Positions 57,161-64,000 of a stretch of 64,000 bases of DNA are shown one piece after another. Every line of letters starts with the position of its first letter. The first letter of the stretch is position 1. The translations under genes and the position numbers were made by a program. Under the pieces are notes generated by a model. The model worked only from the letters and a program-made list of their open reading frames with translations. It had not been told where the DNA came from and ran no database searches. This DNA is from an uncultured Eubacteriales bacterium (GTDB taxonomy: Bacteria; Bacillota; Clostridia; Oscillospirales; CAG-272), in NCBI GenBank assembly GCA_934393265.1, contig CAKRQL010000013.1:47066-111065 (forward strand), read 5' to 3'.

Positions 57161-58498
57161 ATGGCACTTGATAAAGATTTTGCGTGGGGCGTCGCGTGTT
57201 CCGCTTATCAGATAGAAGGCGCGGAGAATGAGGACGGCAGAGGCGAGAGTATATGGGACAGTAAGTTCACTAAGGGGAAAACCCTCGGAGATATGAACGG
57301 AAAAATTGCTTGCGACCATTACCACAGATACAAAGAGGACGTCGCGCTTTTAAAAGAACTCGGAATAAAGAATTATCGTTTTTCGATAAGCTGGACGAGA
57401 ATATTTCCATGCGGTACGGGAGAAGTCAATCTAAAAGGCGTTGAGTTCTATAAAGACCTCGTTAATCGACTTATAGCCGCAGATATTACGCCTTGGGTAA
57501 CGCTTTTTCACTGGGATTTGCCGCGTAGTCTTTACGAAAAGGGCGGGTATCTGAATAGGGAAATAAGCGATTGGTTTGCGGGGTATGCCGCCAAAGTCGT
57601 TGAGATTTTCGGCGATAAAGTAACTAATTACATAATTATGAACGAGCCGCAATGTATCGTGGAAGAAGGACACTTTATGGGTACGCAGGCGCCGTTTTTA
57701 AAACTTTCGAGGAAAGAAACTTTCACGGTCGCCCACAATCTTCTTTTGTGTATAGGTAAAGCGGAAAAGGCTATGAGAAAAGCCGCGAAACATAGACTGA
57801 ATATCGGTATAGCCCCGTGCTTTACTCCGATGATGCCTATGAAAGAGGAAGACGCAGAGATTGCCCTTAATTACAATTTTTCGCCGAGCGGAGATTTTTG
57901 GGACGGATGCTATTTTACCGACGCTATTATAAAGGGCGAGTTTACGAAAGAGTATAAAGAGTGGTTCAAAAAATACGATTATTACCCGTCCGAAAGCGAT
58001 ATGAAGATTATAAAGAGCGATCTCGATTTCTTCTGCGCTAATTTATACAGAGGGTTTTATATTGAAAATACCGCAGACGGAATAAAAAGAAAGCCCGTTA
58101 CGCCTACGGACGATTTTTCCGCTATGGAATGGGCGGTTACGCCCGAGGCAATGAAATATCTCGTGAAATACTATTATGAGAGATATAGGTTGCCGATGAT
58201 TTTATCGGAAAACGGCGTTGCGCTTTCCGAATGGAAAACTTTGAACGGCGACATCCCCGATGATATGCGGATAGACTATATGAAAAGGCATATCGAAGAG
58301 ATTAAAAAAGTTGCAGACGAATATCCCGTAAAAGGCTATTTTTACTGGTCGTTTACGGATAATTTTGAATGGGCGCTCGGCTATTCGAAGCGTTTCGGGC
58401 TTGTTTACATAGACTATAATACGTTGGAGCGAATCCCTAAAAAGAGCGCGTTTTGGTATAAAAAAGTCATTGAAACGAACGGGGATAATCTCGATTAG
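57161..58498 (+). CDS. Family 1 glycoside hydrolase (beta-glucosidase type)
   Basis: 445 residues. The N terminus FAWGVACSAYQIEGAENEDGR is the GH1 signature. The acid/base is E162 in IMNEPQ and the nucleophile is E350 in ILSENG (usually TENG). YFYWSFTDNFEWALGY near the end gives the aglycone/glycone wall. GH1 enzymes split beta-linked glucosides or galactosides, or phospho forms. The Ser/Lys/Tyr triad of 6-phospho enzymes is not evident, so a non-phosphorylated substrate is more likely. No transporter or PTS is adjacent. AT-richer than the host. AATAAGGAGT precedes the ATG. Confidence 0.94.
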   Translation: MALDKDFAWGVACSAYQIEGAENEDGRGESIWDSKFTKGKTLGDMNGKIACDHYHRYKEDVALLKELGIKNYRFSISWTRIFPCGTGEVNLKGVEFYKDLVNRLIAADITPWVTLFHWDLPRSLYEKGGYLNREISDWFAGYAAKVVEIFGDKVTNYIIMNEPQCIVEEGHFMGTQAPFLKLSRKETFTVAHNLLLCIGKAEKAMRKAAKHRLNIGIAPCFTPMMPMKEEDAEIALNYNFSPSGDFWDGCYFTDAIIKGEFTKEYKEWFKKYDYYPSESDMKIIKSDLDFFCANLYRGFYIENTADGIKRKPVTPTDDFSAMEWAVTPEAMKYLVKYYYERYRLPMILSENGVALSEWKTLNGDIPDDMRIDYMKRHIEEIKKVADEYPVKGYFYWSFTDNFEWALGYSKRFGLVYIDYNTLERIPKKSAFWYKKVIETNGDNLD

Positions 58499-58515
58499 AC
58501 GAAGATGAGAATTAT

Positions 58516-58679
58516 ATGTCTGAAAAATACGGAAAGTTCGCCGATAAACTCGGCGGCTACATAATCGATAAATTGCCCGACGCGGGAAATTACGAGTATA
58601 GACGGGCAAAAAGGTCGGTTGCGACAGGATTATCGTAAAAAGCGAATCCGTTTCGGTGTATAGAAAAAAGGATATTTAA
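58516..58679 (+). pseudogene. Frameshifted C-terminal remnant of a small gene
   Basis: An ATG at 58516 opens MSEKYGKFADKLGGYIIDK..., which stops after 40 codons. A missing base near 58610 would join it to another frame reading KKVGCDRIIVKSESVSVYR and ending at 58679. The frame then makes a plausible protein tail. The start KYGKF matches the end of the fragment at 58723. No family recognised. Confidence 0.5.
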
Positions 58680-58722
58680 AAATAAAAAATAAAATCAGGT
58701 TTACAGGAGAAATGTAAACAAA

Positions 58723-58844
58723 ATGCAGACAAAGGATTATATAATCGAAAAGCTGCCGCTTACTTTGCGGAACAACGTAAACGTATTGCTGCAAAGTACT
58801 GTGCGCTATTAGATAAAAATTTTACTAAGTACGGTAAGTTTTAA
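58723..58844 (+). pseudogene. Frameshifted N-terminal remnant of the same kind of small gene
   Basis: A CAGGAGA ribosome site precedes MQTKDYIIEKLP. One missing base after that joins it to AYFAEQRKRIAAKYCALLDK, which ends in KYGKF at a stop (58844). Placed before the fragment at 58516, the two overlap at KYGKF and would make one protein of about 86 residues. The order in the DNA is reversed, as left by decay of a tandem duplication. Confidence 0.45.
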
Positions 58845-58882
58845 CTCTGATGACGAGAAATTCTGAATAAGGCAGGCATCCG

Positions 58883-58930
58883 AAAAACAGAGGAGCCACA
58901 GTTTTCCTGACTGTAGCTCCTCTTTTTATT
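58883..58930. terminator. Bidirectional terminator before the GH63-like gene end
   Basis: AGAGGAGC-C-ACAGT / ACTGT-A-GCTCCTCT with a 7-base loop, AAAAA on the left and TTTTTATT on the right. Confidence 0.88.
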
Positions 58931-58937
58931 TCGCTTT

Positions 58938-60158
58938 TTATTCCAGATTTTTTGCGAGCCCGTATGCCAGCATGTTCCAGCTCTGGAACCCCTGGTTGTT
59001 GACGCCCTCGCCGGTCTCCGGGTCATAGTACTCGTGCATCTCTCCGCAGTGCTCGATGTCCCTGCCGAAGAGCGCGACGGTCTTTTCCGCGAGCTCACGG
59101 GCATCATCCGCATACCCGTAGCGGAGAAGCCCCTCGTGCACAAAATAATTTGCATTGCCCCAGATGGGACCTAACCAGCAGGACGGATTTCCGCTCTTCT
59201 TTATCGCATACATCCGCGTTTCCGCCTTTGAGAGACTCCGCACGCCGTACGGCGCGAAAAACTCGCGCCCGTTGCGATAGTGCTCCGTGACCATTCTTTC
59301 CGCCTGTTCCTCTGTCGCAATTCCGTAGTACATGGTCAGAAATCCGGACCACATGCTTATTCTGAGGGGAAGAGAGTGCCAGTGGCGCGGGGCACCCTTG
59401 TGGAGCCATTCGTTCGGGTCAACCTTTTTCAGCAGTATATCTGCGCTGTAATAGAAGCCGTCGCGCTCGTCCCAACATTCGCGCTGCATCGCCGCCTTGA
59501 GCTCCTCCGCCTCGCCCCGGTAGTACTCTGCCTTGCCGTTCTTCATAATGTCGCAGAGCTTCGACATAGCGAGCAGCTCGCCGTACATAAGACAGTTCAG
59601 GAAAATCGACGCCGTGCTCCGGTTCGGACGGTAGAATATAGACGGGTCGTTATCTGTCCCTATCGCAAAATCGTTTATCCAGAAGTAGAGCCCGGTCTCC
59701 TCGTGATAGCAGTTCTCCTTGTACCATGCGATAAACCGCTCAATGATATGGAATTTCCCGTCGAGCCAGCTGACATTGCCACCGCACCTCTCGGTGACGA
59801 AAAGAGCATGCTGTGCAAGGCAGGGCTTGTGTATGTTGACATCCGTCCCCGGCTTCAGGTCGAATATGCTCTCCCCGCGGGCAACGATGTTTATCGGAAT
59901 ACGCCCCTCGCTGTCAGCCGAGGAAAGAAAGTTCAGAACGCACCCCTGCTCGTAGGGGAGAATGTCGGCGTCCGGTATCTCCGCGAGCGCAATGTCGGTG
60001 AGCCAGCTGTCCCAGTCCCAGAGCTCCTCGGTATAATGCGCCCCCGGAACAATGCAGGGGTATGCAAATTTCCCGTGCGGCTCACGAAAGCACTTGCGGT
60101 AGGCTCCCTCTATGTAGTACATAACGAGCTCTCTGTATTTTTTAAGTTCTTTCGTCAT
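58938..60158 (-). CDS. GH63/trehalase-like (alpha/alpha)6 glycoside hydrolase
   Basis: 406 residues, no signal peptide. Motifs seen in GH37/GH63 and the mannosylglycerate-hydrolase-like group are YTEELWDWDSWLTDIAL near residue 50, WHSLPLRISMWSGF in the middle, WLGPIWGNANYFVHEGLLRYGY late, and HEYYDPETGEG near the end. Acid and base residues are probably an Asp after the WDWDSW motif and a Glu in HEYYDP, by analogy. The substrate is unknown; an alpha-glucoside is likely. It lies 37 bases after the GH4 gene on the same strand, so the two are co-transcribed, both intracellular. Confidence 0.85.
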   Translation of the reverse strand: MTKELKKYRELVMYYIEGAYRKCFREPHGKFAYPCIVPGAHYTEELWDWDSWLTDIALAEIPDADILPYEQGCVLNFLSSADSEGRIPINIVARGESIFDLKPGTDVNIHKPCLAQHALFVTERCGGNVSWLDGKFHIIERFIAWYKENCYHEETGLYFWINDFAIGTDNDPSIFYRPNRSTASIFLNCLMYGELLAMSKLCDIMKNGKAEYYRGEAEELKAAMQRECWDERDGFYYSADILLKKVDPNEWLHKGAPRHWHSLPLRISMWSGFLTMYYGIATEEQAERMVTEHYRNGREFFAPYGVRSLSKAETRMYAIKKSGNPSCWLGPIWGNANYFVHEGLLRYGYADDARELAEKTVALFGRDIEHCGEMHEYYDPETGEGVNNQGFQSWNMLAYGLAKNLE

Positions 60159-60195
60159 GGCTTCTCTCCGTATACTTTATTTTTACTTGCCGGCA

Positions 60196-61518
60196 TTATC
60201 CGAGTATCGGATAGCCCGCGTTCGTGTGCGCCTCGTAGAGCTCGTTGCAGAGCGAGACTATCTCGTCGGTTGAGAGCTCCGCTCCGGTGTGCGGCTCCAT
60301 CATCGCCGCCTGATATATGAGCTCCTTCTTGCCCGTGCGCGCCGCCTCAATCGTCAGCATCTGCGGGTAAATGTTCGAGGAGTTCATAGCCGCGAGCTGC
60401 AGGGGCAGATCTCCGACGTATGTCGGGGTTATTCCGCTCTTGTCAACGAGGCAGGGGACCTCGACGCAGGCATCGGACGGCAGGTTAGAGATCATTCCGT
60501 GATTTATCACATTTCCGCCGATCTTGTAGGGAACACCCGTGACTATCGCCTCCATAATGTGAGAGGCGTATTCTTCGGAGCGGTGGAAATCTATCATACC
60601 GCCGGACATGAGCAGCTCCTTCTGCTTCTTCCACCGCGCTATCTGGTCTACACAGCGGCGGGGGTACTCGTCAAGGGGAATGTTGAATTTTTCAATAAGG
60701 TCGGGGCGGTTCTTCTTTATATAGAACGGGTTGTATTCAGCGTTGTGCTCGCTGCTCTCGGTGCAGTAGTAGCCGAGCTTGTCTATATAGTCAAAGCGCA
60801 CCATGTTCTTGTGCTTTTCGGTCGCGTTCTTTATCTTCGCGCGGCGCTTTATCTCGGGGTACAGATCACATCCGTCCTTGTCCCGGATTTCGAGCAGCCA
60901 TGCCATGTGGTTTATTCCGGCAATCTTGGTTATACAGCCGTCGAGCTTGTCGAGCATGTCAAGATCTCGCAGCAGCTCCCACGCGCAGACCTGTACGCTG
61001 TGGCAGAGACCGACGGTTTTTACATTTGTGTACCTCTGCATGTAGCCAGAGACGATAGCCATCGGATTTGTGTAGTTGAGGAACCATGCATCGGGGCAGA
61101 CCTCCTCGATGTCGCGGGCAAAATCCTTCATTACGTGAATGGTGCGGAGCCCGCGGAATATCCCCCCTATTCCGAGCGTGTCGCCGATGGTCTGACGGAG
61201 ACCGTACTTCTTCGGTATCTCGAAATCAATGATTGTGCAGGGGTCGTAGAGCCCGATATGCACCGCATTGACGACAAAGTCCGCCCCGCGGAGCGCGTCC
61301 TTGCGGTTTTCGACGCCGAGGTACTTTTTTATCGTAGCCTTGCCGCCGTTGAGATTTTCGTTCATTTTGGTTATAAGGAGATAGGATTCCTCCAGCCGCT
61401 CTGCATTAATGTCGTAGAGCGCTATCTCCGCATCATGGAATTCGTCGCACAGCATGGTATCGCCGATAACGTTCTTTGAAAAGACGGTGCTGCCGGCACC
61501 CATAAATGTAAGCTTCAT
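60196..61518 (-). CDS. melA: Family 4 glycoside hydrolase (alpha-galactosidase/alpha-glucosidase)
   Basis: 440 residues from the ATG at 61518 (GCGGAGGAATATATA upstream). The NAD-binding start is MKLTFMGAGSTVFSKNV. The metal site is formed by Cys and His in GLCHSVQ and by the following AGINHMAWLL motif; the NYTNPMAIVSGYM segment is typical. GH4 enzymes use NAD+ and Mn2+ in an oxidation-elimination mechanism. The sequence is of the MelA/AglA type acting on alpha-galactosides or alpha-glucosides without a 6-phosphate. The symbol is by family, not proof of substrate. It is first in a two-gene operon divergent from an AraC regulator. Confidence 0.9.
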   Translation of the reverse strand: MKLTFMGAGSTVFSKNVIGDTMLCDEFHDAEIALYDINAERLEESYLLITKMNENLNGGKATIKKYLGVENRKDALRGADFVVNAVHIGLYDPCTIIDFEIPKKYGLRQTIGDTLGIGGIFRGLRTIHVMKDFARDIEEVCPDAWFLNYTNPMAIVSGYMQRYTNVKTVGLCHSVQVCAWELLRDLDMLDKLDGCITKIAGINHMAWLLEIRDKDGCDLYPEIKRRAKIKNATEKHKNMVRFDYIDKLGYYCTESSEHNAEYNPFYIKKNRPDLIEKFNIPLDEYPRRCVDQIARWKKQKELLMSGGMIDFHRSEEYASHIMEAIVTGVPYKIGGNVINHGMISNLPSDACVEVPCLVDKSGITPTYVGDLPLQLAAMNSSNIYPQMLTIEAARTGKKELIYQAAMMEPHTGAELSTDEIVSLCNELYEAHTNAGYPILG

Positions 61519-61565
61519 TATATATTCCTCCGCATATTTCCGCACTTCACTGCGGTTCTGATTTC

Positions 61566-61593
61566 ATTATACCGATTTTTTTTGCAAAGTCAA
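61566..61593 (-). promoter_or_regulatory. Promoter of the GH4-GH63-like operon
   Basis: Read leftward: TTGACT, 16 bases, TATAAT. Its -35 box directly touches the -35 of the AraC promoter. Confidence 0.75.
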
Positions 61594-61622
61594 TTGCATA
61601 ACGGAGAAAAATATGGCATAAT
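61594..61622 (+). promoter_or_regulatory. Promoter of the AraC regulator gene
   Basis: TTGCAT, 17 bases, CATAAT. The back-to-back -35 boxes (AGTCAATTGCAT) are centred on the palindrome CAATTG, so binding there would affect both directions. Confidence 0.55.
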
Positions 61623-61652
61623 GGAACTATATAAGCGAGAGGAGACAAAGAA

Positions 61653-62453
61653 ATGGAGAGAGAAAATCACCGCACGGAAAACTATGTCCTGCTTGTAAAC
61701 CGGCACTTCACTGATCTGAACCCGGTCGTCGCGGGGCAGGAGCAGTGCGCCCCGGGGCATCGCTTCGGTCCGTATATCAGGCAGTATACAATTCTTCATT
61801 GCGTACTCTCCGGGCGCGGGAGCTACACCTGCGGCGGGGTTACGTATCCCGTCTGCGCCGGGCAGATATTCCGTATTCTTCCGGGGGACGAGACGGTATA
61901 TTCGGCGGATACCGCCGACCCGTGGCATTACGCATGGATAGGCTTTGACGGCAAACTGTCGGAGAGAATGACAGAGCTGCCGCCCGTCTTTTCCGTCACC
62001 GCCTCGGTAATGCAGCTTTTTTCTATTGTGACCTCGCGCCCCGATACCTCGGAGTATGTTCTCACATCCGCCCTCTTCCGTCTCTATGACGAGCTGTTCG
62101 GCGGGGCAAAGACGGTGGGAAACGAATATGTAAGAAAGGTAAAGAACTATATAGACGCAACATATATGAAGCGTATCAGTATAGAGGAGCTCGCCGGGCA
62201 GCTGCATGTGAACCGGAGGTACCTGACCCGCCTCTTCCATAAGGAGACCGGGATGAGCATACGGGACTATCTTCTTATGACGCGCATGCAGGCGGCGTCA
62301 GAGTATCTGCATGCCGGCGCCGGCGTCAGAGATACCGCAGAGAGGTGCGGATATGAGGATGCGTCCCTGTTCTCAAAGCTCTTCCGCAAAACCTACGGTG
62401 TCAGCCCCGCGGGCTGGCGCGCGAAAAAGCACTATAATGAACACATGAACTAG
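61653..62453 (+). CDS. AraC family regulator of the adjacent glycosidase operon
   Basis: 266 residues. N-terminal cupin-type sensor (FGPYIRQYTILHCVLSGRG; cupin-like CAGQIFRILPGDETVY) and C-terminal AraC double HTH (IDATYMKRISIEELAGQLHV; then YEDASLFSKLFRKTYGVSP). It resembles regulators of melibiose/raffinose type genes such as MsmR. Its divergent position next to GH4 makes it the likely regulator of that operon. AGAGGAGAC precedes the ATG. Confidence 0.93.
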   Translation: MERENHRTENYVLLVNRHFTDLNPVVAGQEQCAPGHRFGPYIRQYTILHCVLSGRGSYTCGGVTYPVCAGQIFRILPGDETVYSADTADPWHYAWIGFDGKLSERMTELPPVFSVTASVMQLFSIVTSRPDTSEYVLTSALFRLYDELFGGAKTVGNEYVRKVKNYIDATYMKRISIEELAGQLHVNRRYLTRLFHKETGMSIRDYLLMTRMQAASEYLHAGAGVRDTAERCGYEDASLFSKLFRKTYGVSPAGWRAKKHYNEHMN

Positions 62454-62470
62454 ACAAGAAAAGAGAAGAT

Positions 62471-62788
62471 ATGCACAAATACAGAGTTGACTTTTCGGAT
62501 GTAGAATATTTTATTCAGATCCATGAGGCACTGATGCGCGATTTGGATTTCCCGGATTATTACGGAGGAAATCTTGACGCGCTCTGGGATTGCCTTACCG
62601 ATATGCTCGGTGATTGGGCGGATATTGAACTCGTCGGATTTGATGGCGTCGCAAAGAAATTTTCCGACGAATGGAATGGGATTCTCCGGATTTTTGCCCG
62701 TACAAAACACGCATACGGCGACAGATATTCCGACAGATTTTTTGTAACTCTCGTTTATAAGGACGGCAGCCGCGAAGAGATAAAATAA
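62471..62788 (+). CDS. Barstar family protein (ribonuclease inhibitor-like)
   Basis: 105 residues. The segment PDYYGGNLDALWDCLTDM is the barstar helix-2 motif that plugs the barnase active site; acidic residues D and E are abundant in it. Barstar blocks barnase-type RNases, and family members serve as immunity proteins for secreted or contact-dependent toxins. No barnase-like gene is in the window. It follows the AraC gene by 17 bases and may be read through from it. AAGAGAAGAT precedes the ATG. Confidence 0.9.
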   Translation: MHKYRVDFSDVEYFIQIHEALMRDLDFPDYYGGNLDALWDCLTDMLGDWADIELVGFDGVAKKFSDEWNGILRIFARTKHAYGDRYSDRFFVTLVYKDGSREEIK

Positions 62789-62808
62789 TAATTACCCATA
62801 CCCCGTGT

Positions 62809-63066
62809 ATGAAAATTGACGAGCTTCTGGCGGAGCTGATTATGTCAAGAGTGTATCACGTCGAAATCGACGGGGAAGATATTATAATCTACAACGGATT
62901 TTTCTTTTATAAACTGCTCGTAAACGGCGAAGAGAGGGACTTCACGGTGGGGAAGTGCTACCTTGAAACGACGCTTTCCTCCGGGGTGAAAATGACCGCC
63001 TCGCTCCAGGCGTTCTATTCGTTTCATCTGACCTTCTCGGATAACCGCCCGGCGATAGACCTGTAA
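62809..63066 (+). CDS. Hypothetical small protein
   Basis: 85 residues, beta-rich by pattern (YHVEIDGEDIIIYNGFFFYKLLVNG), with no family recognised. It starts 20 bases after barstar without a clear ribosome binding site. Codon use is plausible. A terminator follows, so it could be the last gene of the AraC-barstar transcript. Confidence 0.5.
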   Translation: MKIDELLAELIMSRVYHVEIDGEDIIIYNGFFFYKLLVNGEERDFTVGKCYLETTLSSGVKMTASLQAFYSFHLTFSDNRPAIDL

Positions 63067-63121
63067 TGCGGAGCAATATGAAAATGCGGCAAATTCATAT
63101 CGGTGCATTAAATTGGGTGAC

Positions 63122-63152
63122 AAAAAGGCAGACTTGTTCAGTCTGCCTTTTA
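63122..63152. terminator. Bidirectional terminator between the small protein gene and DUF1003
   Basis: AAAAAGGCAGACT-TGTTC-AGTCTGCCTTTTA; A and T runs on the two sides. Confidence 0.88.
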
Positions 63153-63199
63153 CTTTATCCGGTGCGCCGCATTCCGCTACGGAATACCGGAGGCGGCAT

Positions 63200-63709
63200 T
63201 CATTTCTTTTCCGCCTTGTCGGTCACGTCTTTTCCCGACAGGAGCTTTTCAAGCTGCGCCTGCTTTGAAAGAATGGCATTGACCTTATCATAAAGGTCCT
63301 CTATCATGATTTCGGTTTTCAGATTAACCCGGTAATCGTTTTCCGCACGGCGACGATCTTTTTCCTCCTGCCTGTTCTGGCTCATCATGATAAGCGGAGC
63401 CTGAATAGCCGCTACACATGAGAGCACGAGATTAAGAAGAATAAACGGATAGGGATCAAACGCCCCCGCCGCGAGAATTACGTTTACAACCATCCATACA
63501 ATAAGTATCCCTGTAAATGAGAAAATAAATGCCCAGCTACCTGCAAATTTTGCGATAGTATCGGCAGCCCGCTGACCGGCGGTATATTTTTCCTTTGCCG
63601 GGCTGACTGAGATTTTGCTGTCAGCCAGCAGAGCCAGTACTTCCTCGTCCGTCATATCGTGGCGGATGTCCCTCAGGACCTCCTGCAGAAGTTTTCTGTT
63701 TTCTTTCAT
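63200..63709 (-). CDS. DUF1003 family membrane protein
   Basis: 169 residues from the ATG at 63709 (AAAGGA upstream); the TTG two codons earlier lies in the ribosome site. A soluble start (1-45) precedes two membrane helices in a hairpin (about 58-82 and 88-110), with the conserved segments GSWAFIFSFTGILIVWM and FILLNLVLSCVAAIQAPLIMMSQNRQ, then a basic helical C terminus that may form a coiled coil. The DUF1003 family is common and its function is not known. Confidence 0.93.
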   Translation of the reverse strand: MKENRKLLQEVLRDIRHDMTDEEVLALLADSKISVSPAKEKYTAGQRAADTIAKFAGSWAFIFSFTGILIVWMVVNVILAAGAFDPYPFILLNLVLSCVAAIQAPLIMMSQNRQEEKDRRRAENDYRVNLKTEIMIEDLYDKVNAILSKQAQLEKLLSGKDVTDKAEKK

Positions 63710-63817
63710 GCCCAATCCTTTCAGAGTGATATCATAATGGGTGTATTTTTAACGCATTTATTATATCACCGTGAGTGCGATAATTCAAGGGGAAGAGCAA
63801 ATATACGCGCAAAAATA

Positions 63818-63846
63818 TTGACACCGCCGGAAAAATGTGATAGAAT
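63818..63846 (+). promoter_or_regulatory. Promoter of tRNA-Gln
   Basis: TTGACA, 17 bases, TAGAAT with TGA before the -10. Confidence 0.88.
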
Positions 63847-63856
63847 ACTCCGGTAC

Positions 63857-63931
63857 GGGGGTATCGCCAAGTGGCTAAGGCAAAGGACTTTGACTCCTTC
63901 ACCGCTGGTTCAAATCCAACTACCCCTGCCA
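63857..63931 (+). tRNA. tRNA-Gln (anticodon TTG)
   Basis: Acceptor GGGGGTA / TACCCCT with a G-U pair at 1-72, which fits the weak first pair needed by glutamine or Glu-type synthetases. Anticodon stem AAGGA / TCCTT, loop CTTTGAC, anticodon TTG (reads CAA and CAG). T loop TTCAAAT; CCA encoded. Confidence 0.95.
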
Positions 63932-63974
63932 AAAAGCAGCAGAGGCGCCCCACGGGTGCCCCTGCTGCTTTTTT
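63932..63974 (+). terminator. Terminator of tRNA-Gln
   Basis: AAAAGCAGCAG / CTGCTGCTTTT outer stem with an inner GGCGCCCC / GGGTGCCC stem, then six T in total. Confidence 0.9.
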
Positions 63975-64000
63975 GATAGGGGTAGCAAAGACGGAGCAGT

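Noticed and set aside
58516..58844. A toxin-antitoxin pair of two tiny genes
   Set aside because: Both fragments are broken by a missing base and overlap in sequence as parts of one gene, so decay explains them better than two functional genes.

Overview
The window looks like the chromosome of a spore-forming, high-GC member of the Clostridia, probably an uncultured gut lineage. The evidence is forespore sigma factor SigG, the SpoIVB peptidase, a SipL-like SPOCS/LysM protein, HPr kinase, pyruvate phosphate dikinase, formate-tetrahydrofolate ligase, PyrR and an acyl-ACP thioesterase. Most genes are strongly GC-biased at third positions. A few blocks are clearly AT-richer and look imported or younger: a Fic gene at 9.1-10.0 kb, a lipoprotein/metalloprotease block at 29.3-32.0 kb, a small membrane protein at 51.7 kb, and a GH1 glucosidase with gene remnants at 57.1-58.9 kb. 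The lineage is inferred from gene content only.

Layout. 0-6.5 kb: tail of an ABC exporter, then a leftward run (AraC regulator, RlmD-type methyltransferase, two membrane proteins), tRNA-Glu and a MATE exporter. 6.6-11.3 kb: pyrR-fhs operon, a BRO-N/Fic fusion, acyl-ACP thioesterase and thioredoxin. 11.4-16.6 kb: a 1736-residue surface protein whose cytoplasmic tail resembles ribosomal protein L15. 16.7-23 kb: ECF S component, two RNA-modification enzymes, AlaX, dCMP deaminase, radical SAM protein and DapB. 23-28.3 kb: a PhoP/PhoR-like pair with an 11-bp-spaced direct-repeat promoter, DUF5662, a dehydrogenase and a phosphoribosyltransferase. 28.4-32 kb: two paralogous lipoproteins, the second with an attenuator-like leader, then a secreted HExxHxxGxxD metalloprotease. 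32-34 kb: sigG and spoIVB. 34-43.7 kb: repeat-rich spacer, MATE/PPIase operon, hprK, SipL-like protein and a protein with a very long charged helix. 43.9-49 kb: AddB-like nuclease co-transcribed with a winged-helix protein, divergent from a KDPG aldolase-VOC fusion. 49.2-56.6 kb: degenerate rhamnosidase-like protein, XRE regulator with palindromic operators, small proteins, tRNA-Ser and ppdK. 57-64 kb: tRNA-Arg, a sugar-hydrolase cluster (GH1; GH63-like and GH4 divergent from an AraC regulator), barstar, DUF1003 and tRNA-Gln.

Promoters are easy to read: many match TTGACA-17-TATAAT closely, and three of the four tRNA genes use a TGATAGAAT extended -10. Convergent genes usually share bidirectional hairpin terminators. 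No CRISPR array, rRNA operon, insertion sequence or complete prophage was seen. There are possible integration scars: a 15-bp duplicate of the tRNA-Glu 3' end, and a 17-bp inverted copy of part of tRNA-Ser.

The strongest candidates for undescribed biology are the L15-tailed surface protein, the BRO-N/Fic fusion, the attenuated lipoprotein-metalloprotease unit, and the AddB operon with its dedicated winged-helix partner and no AddA in view.
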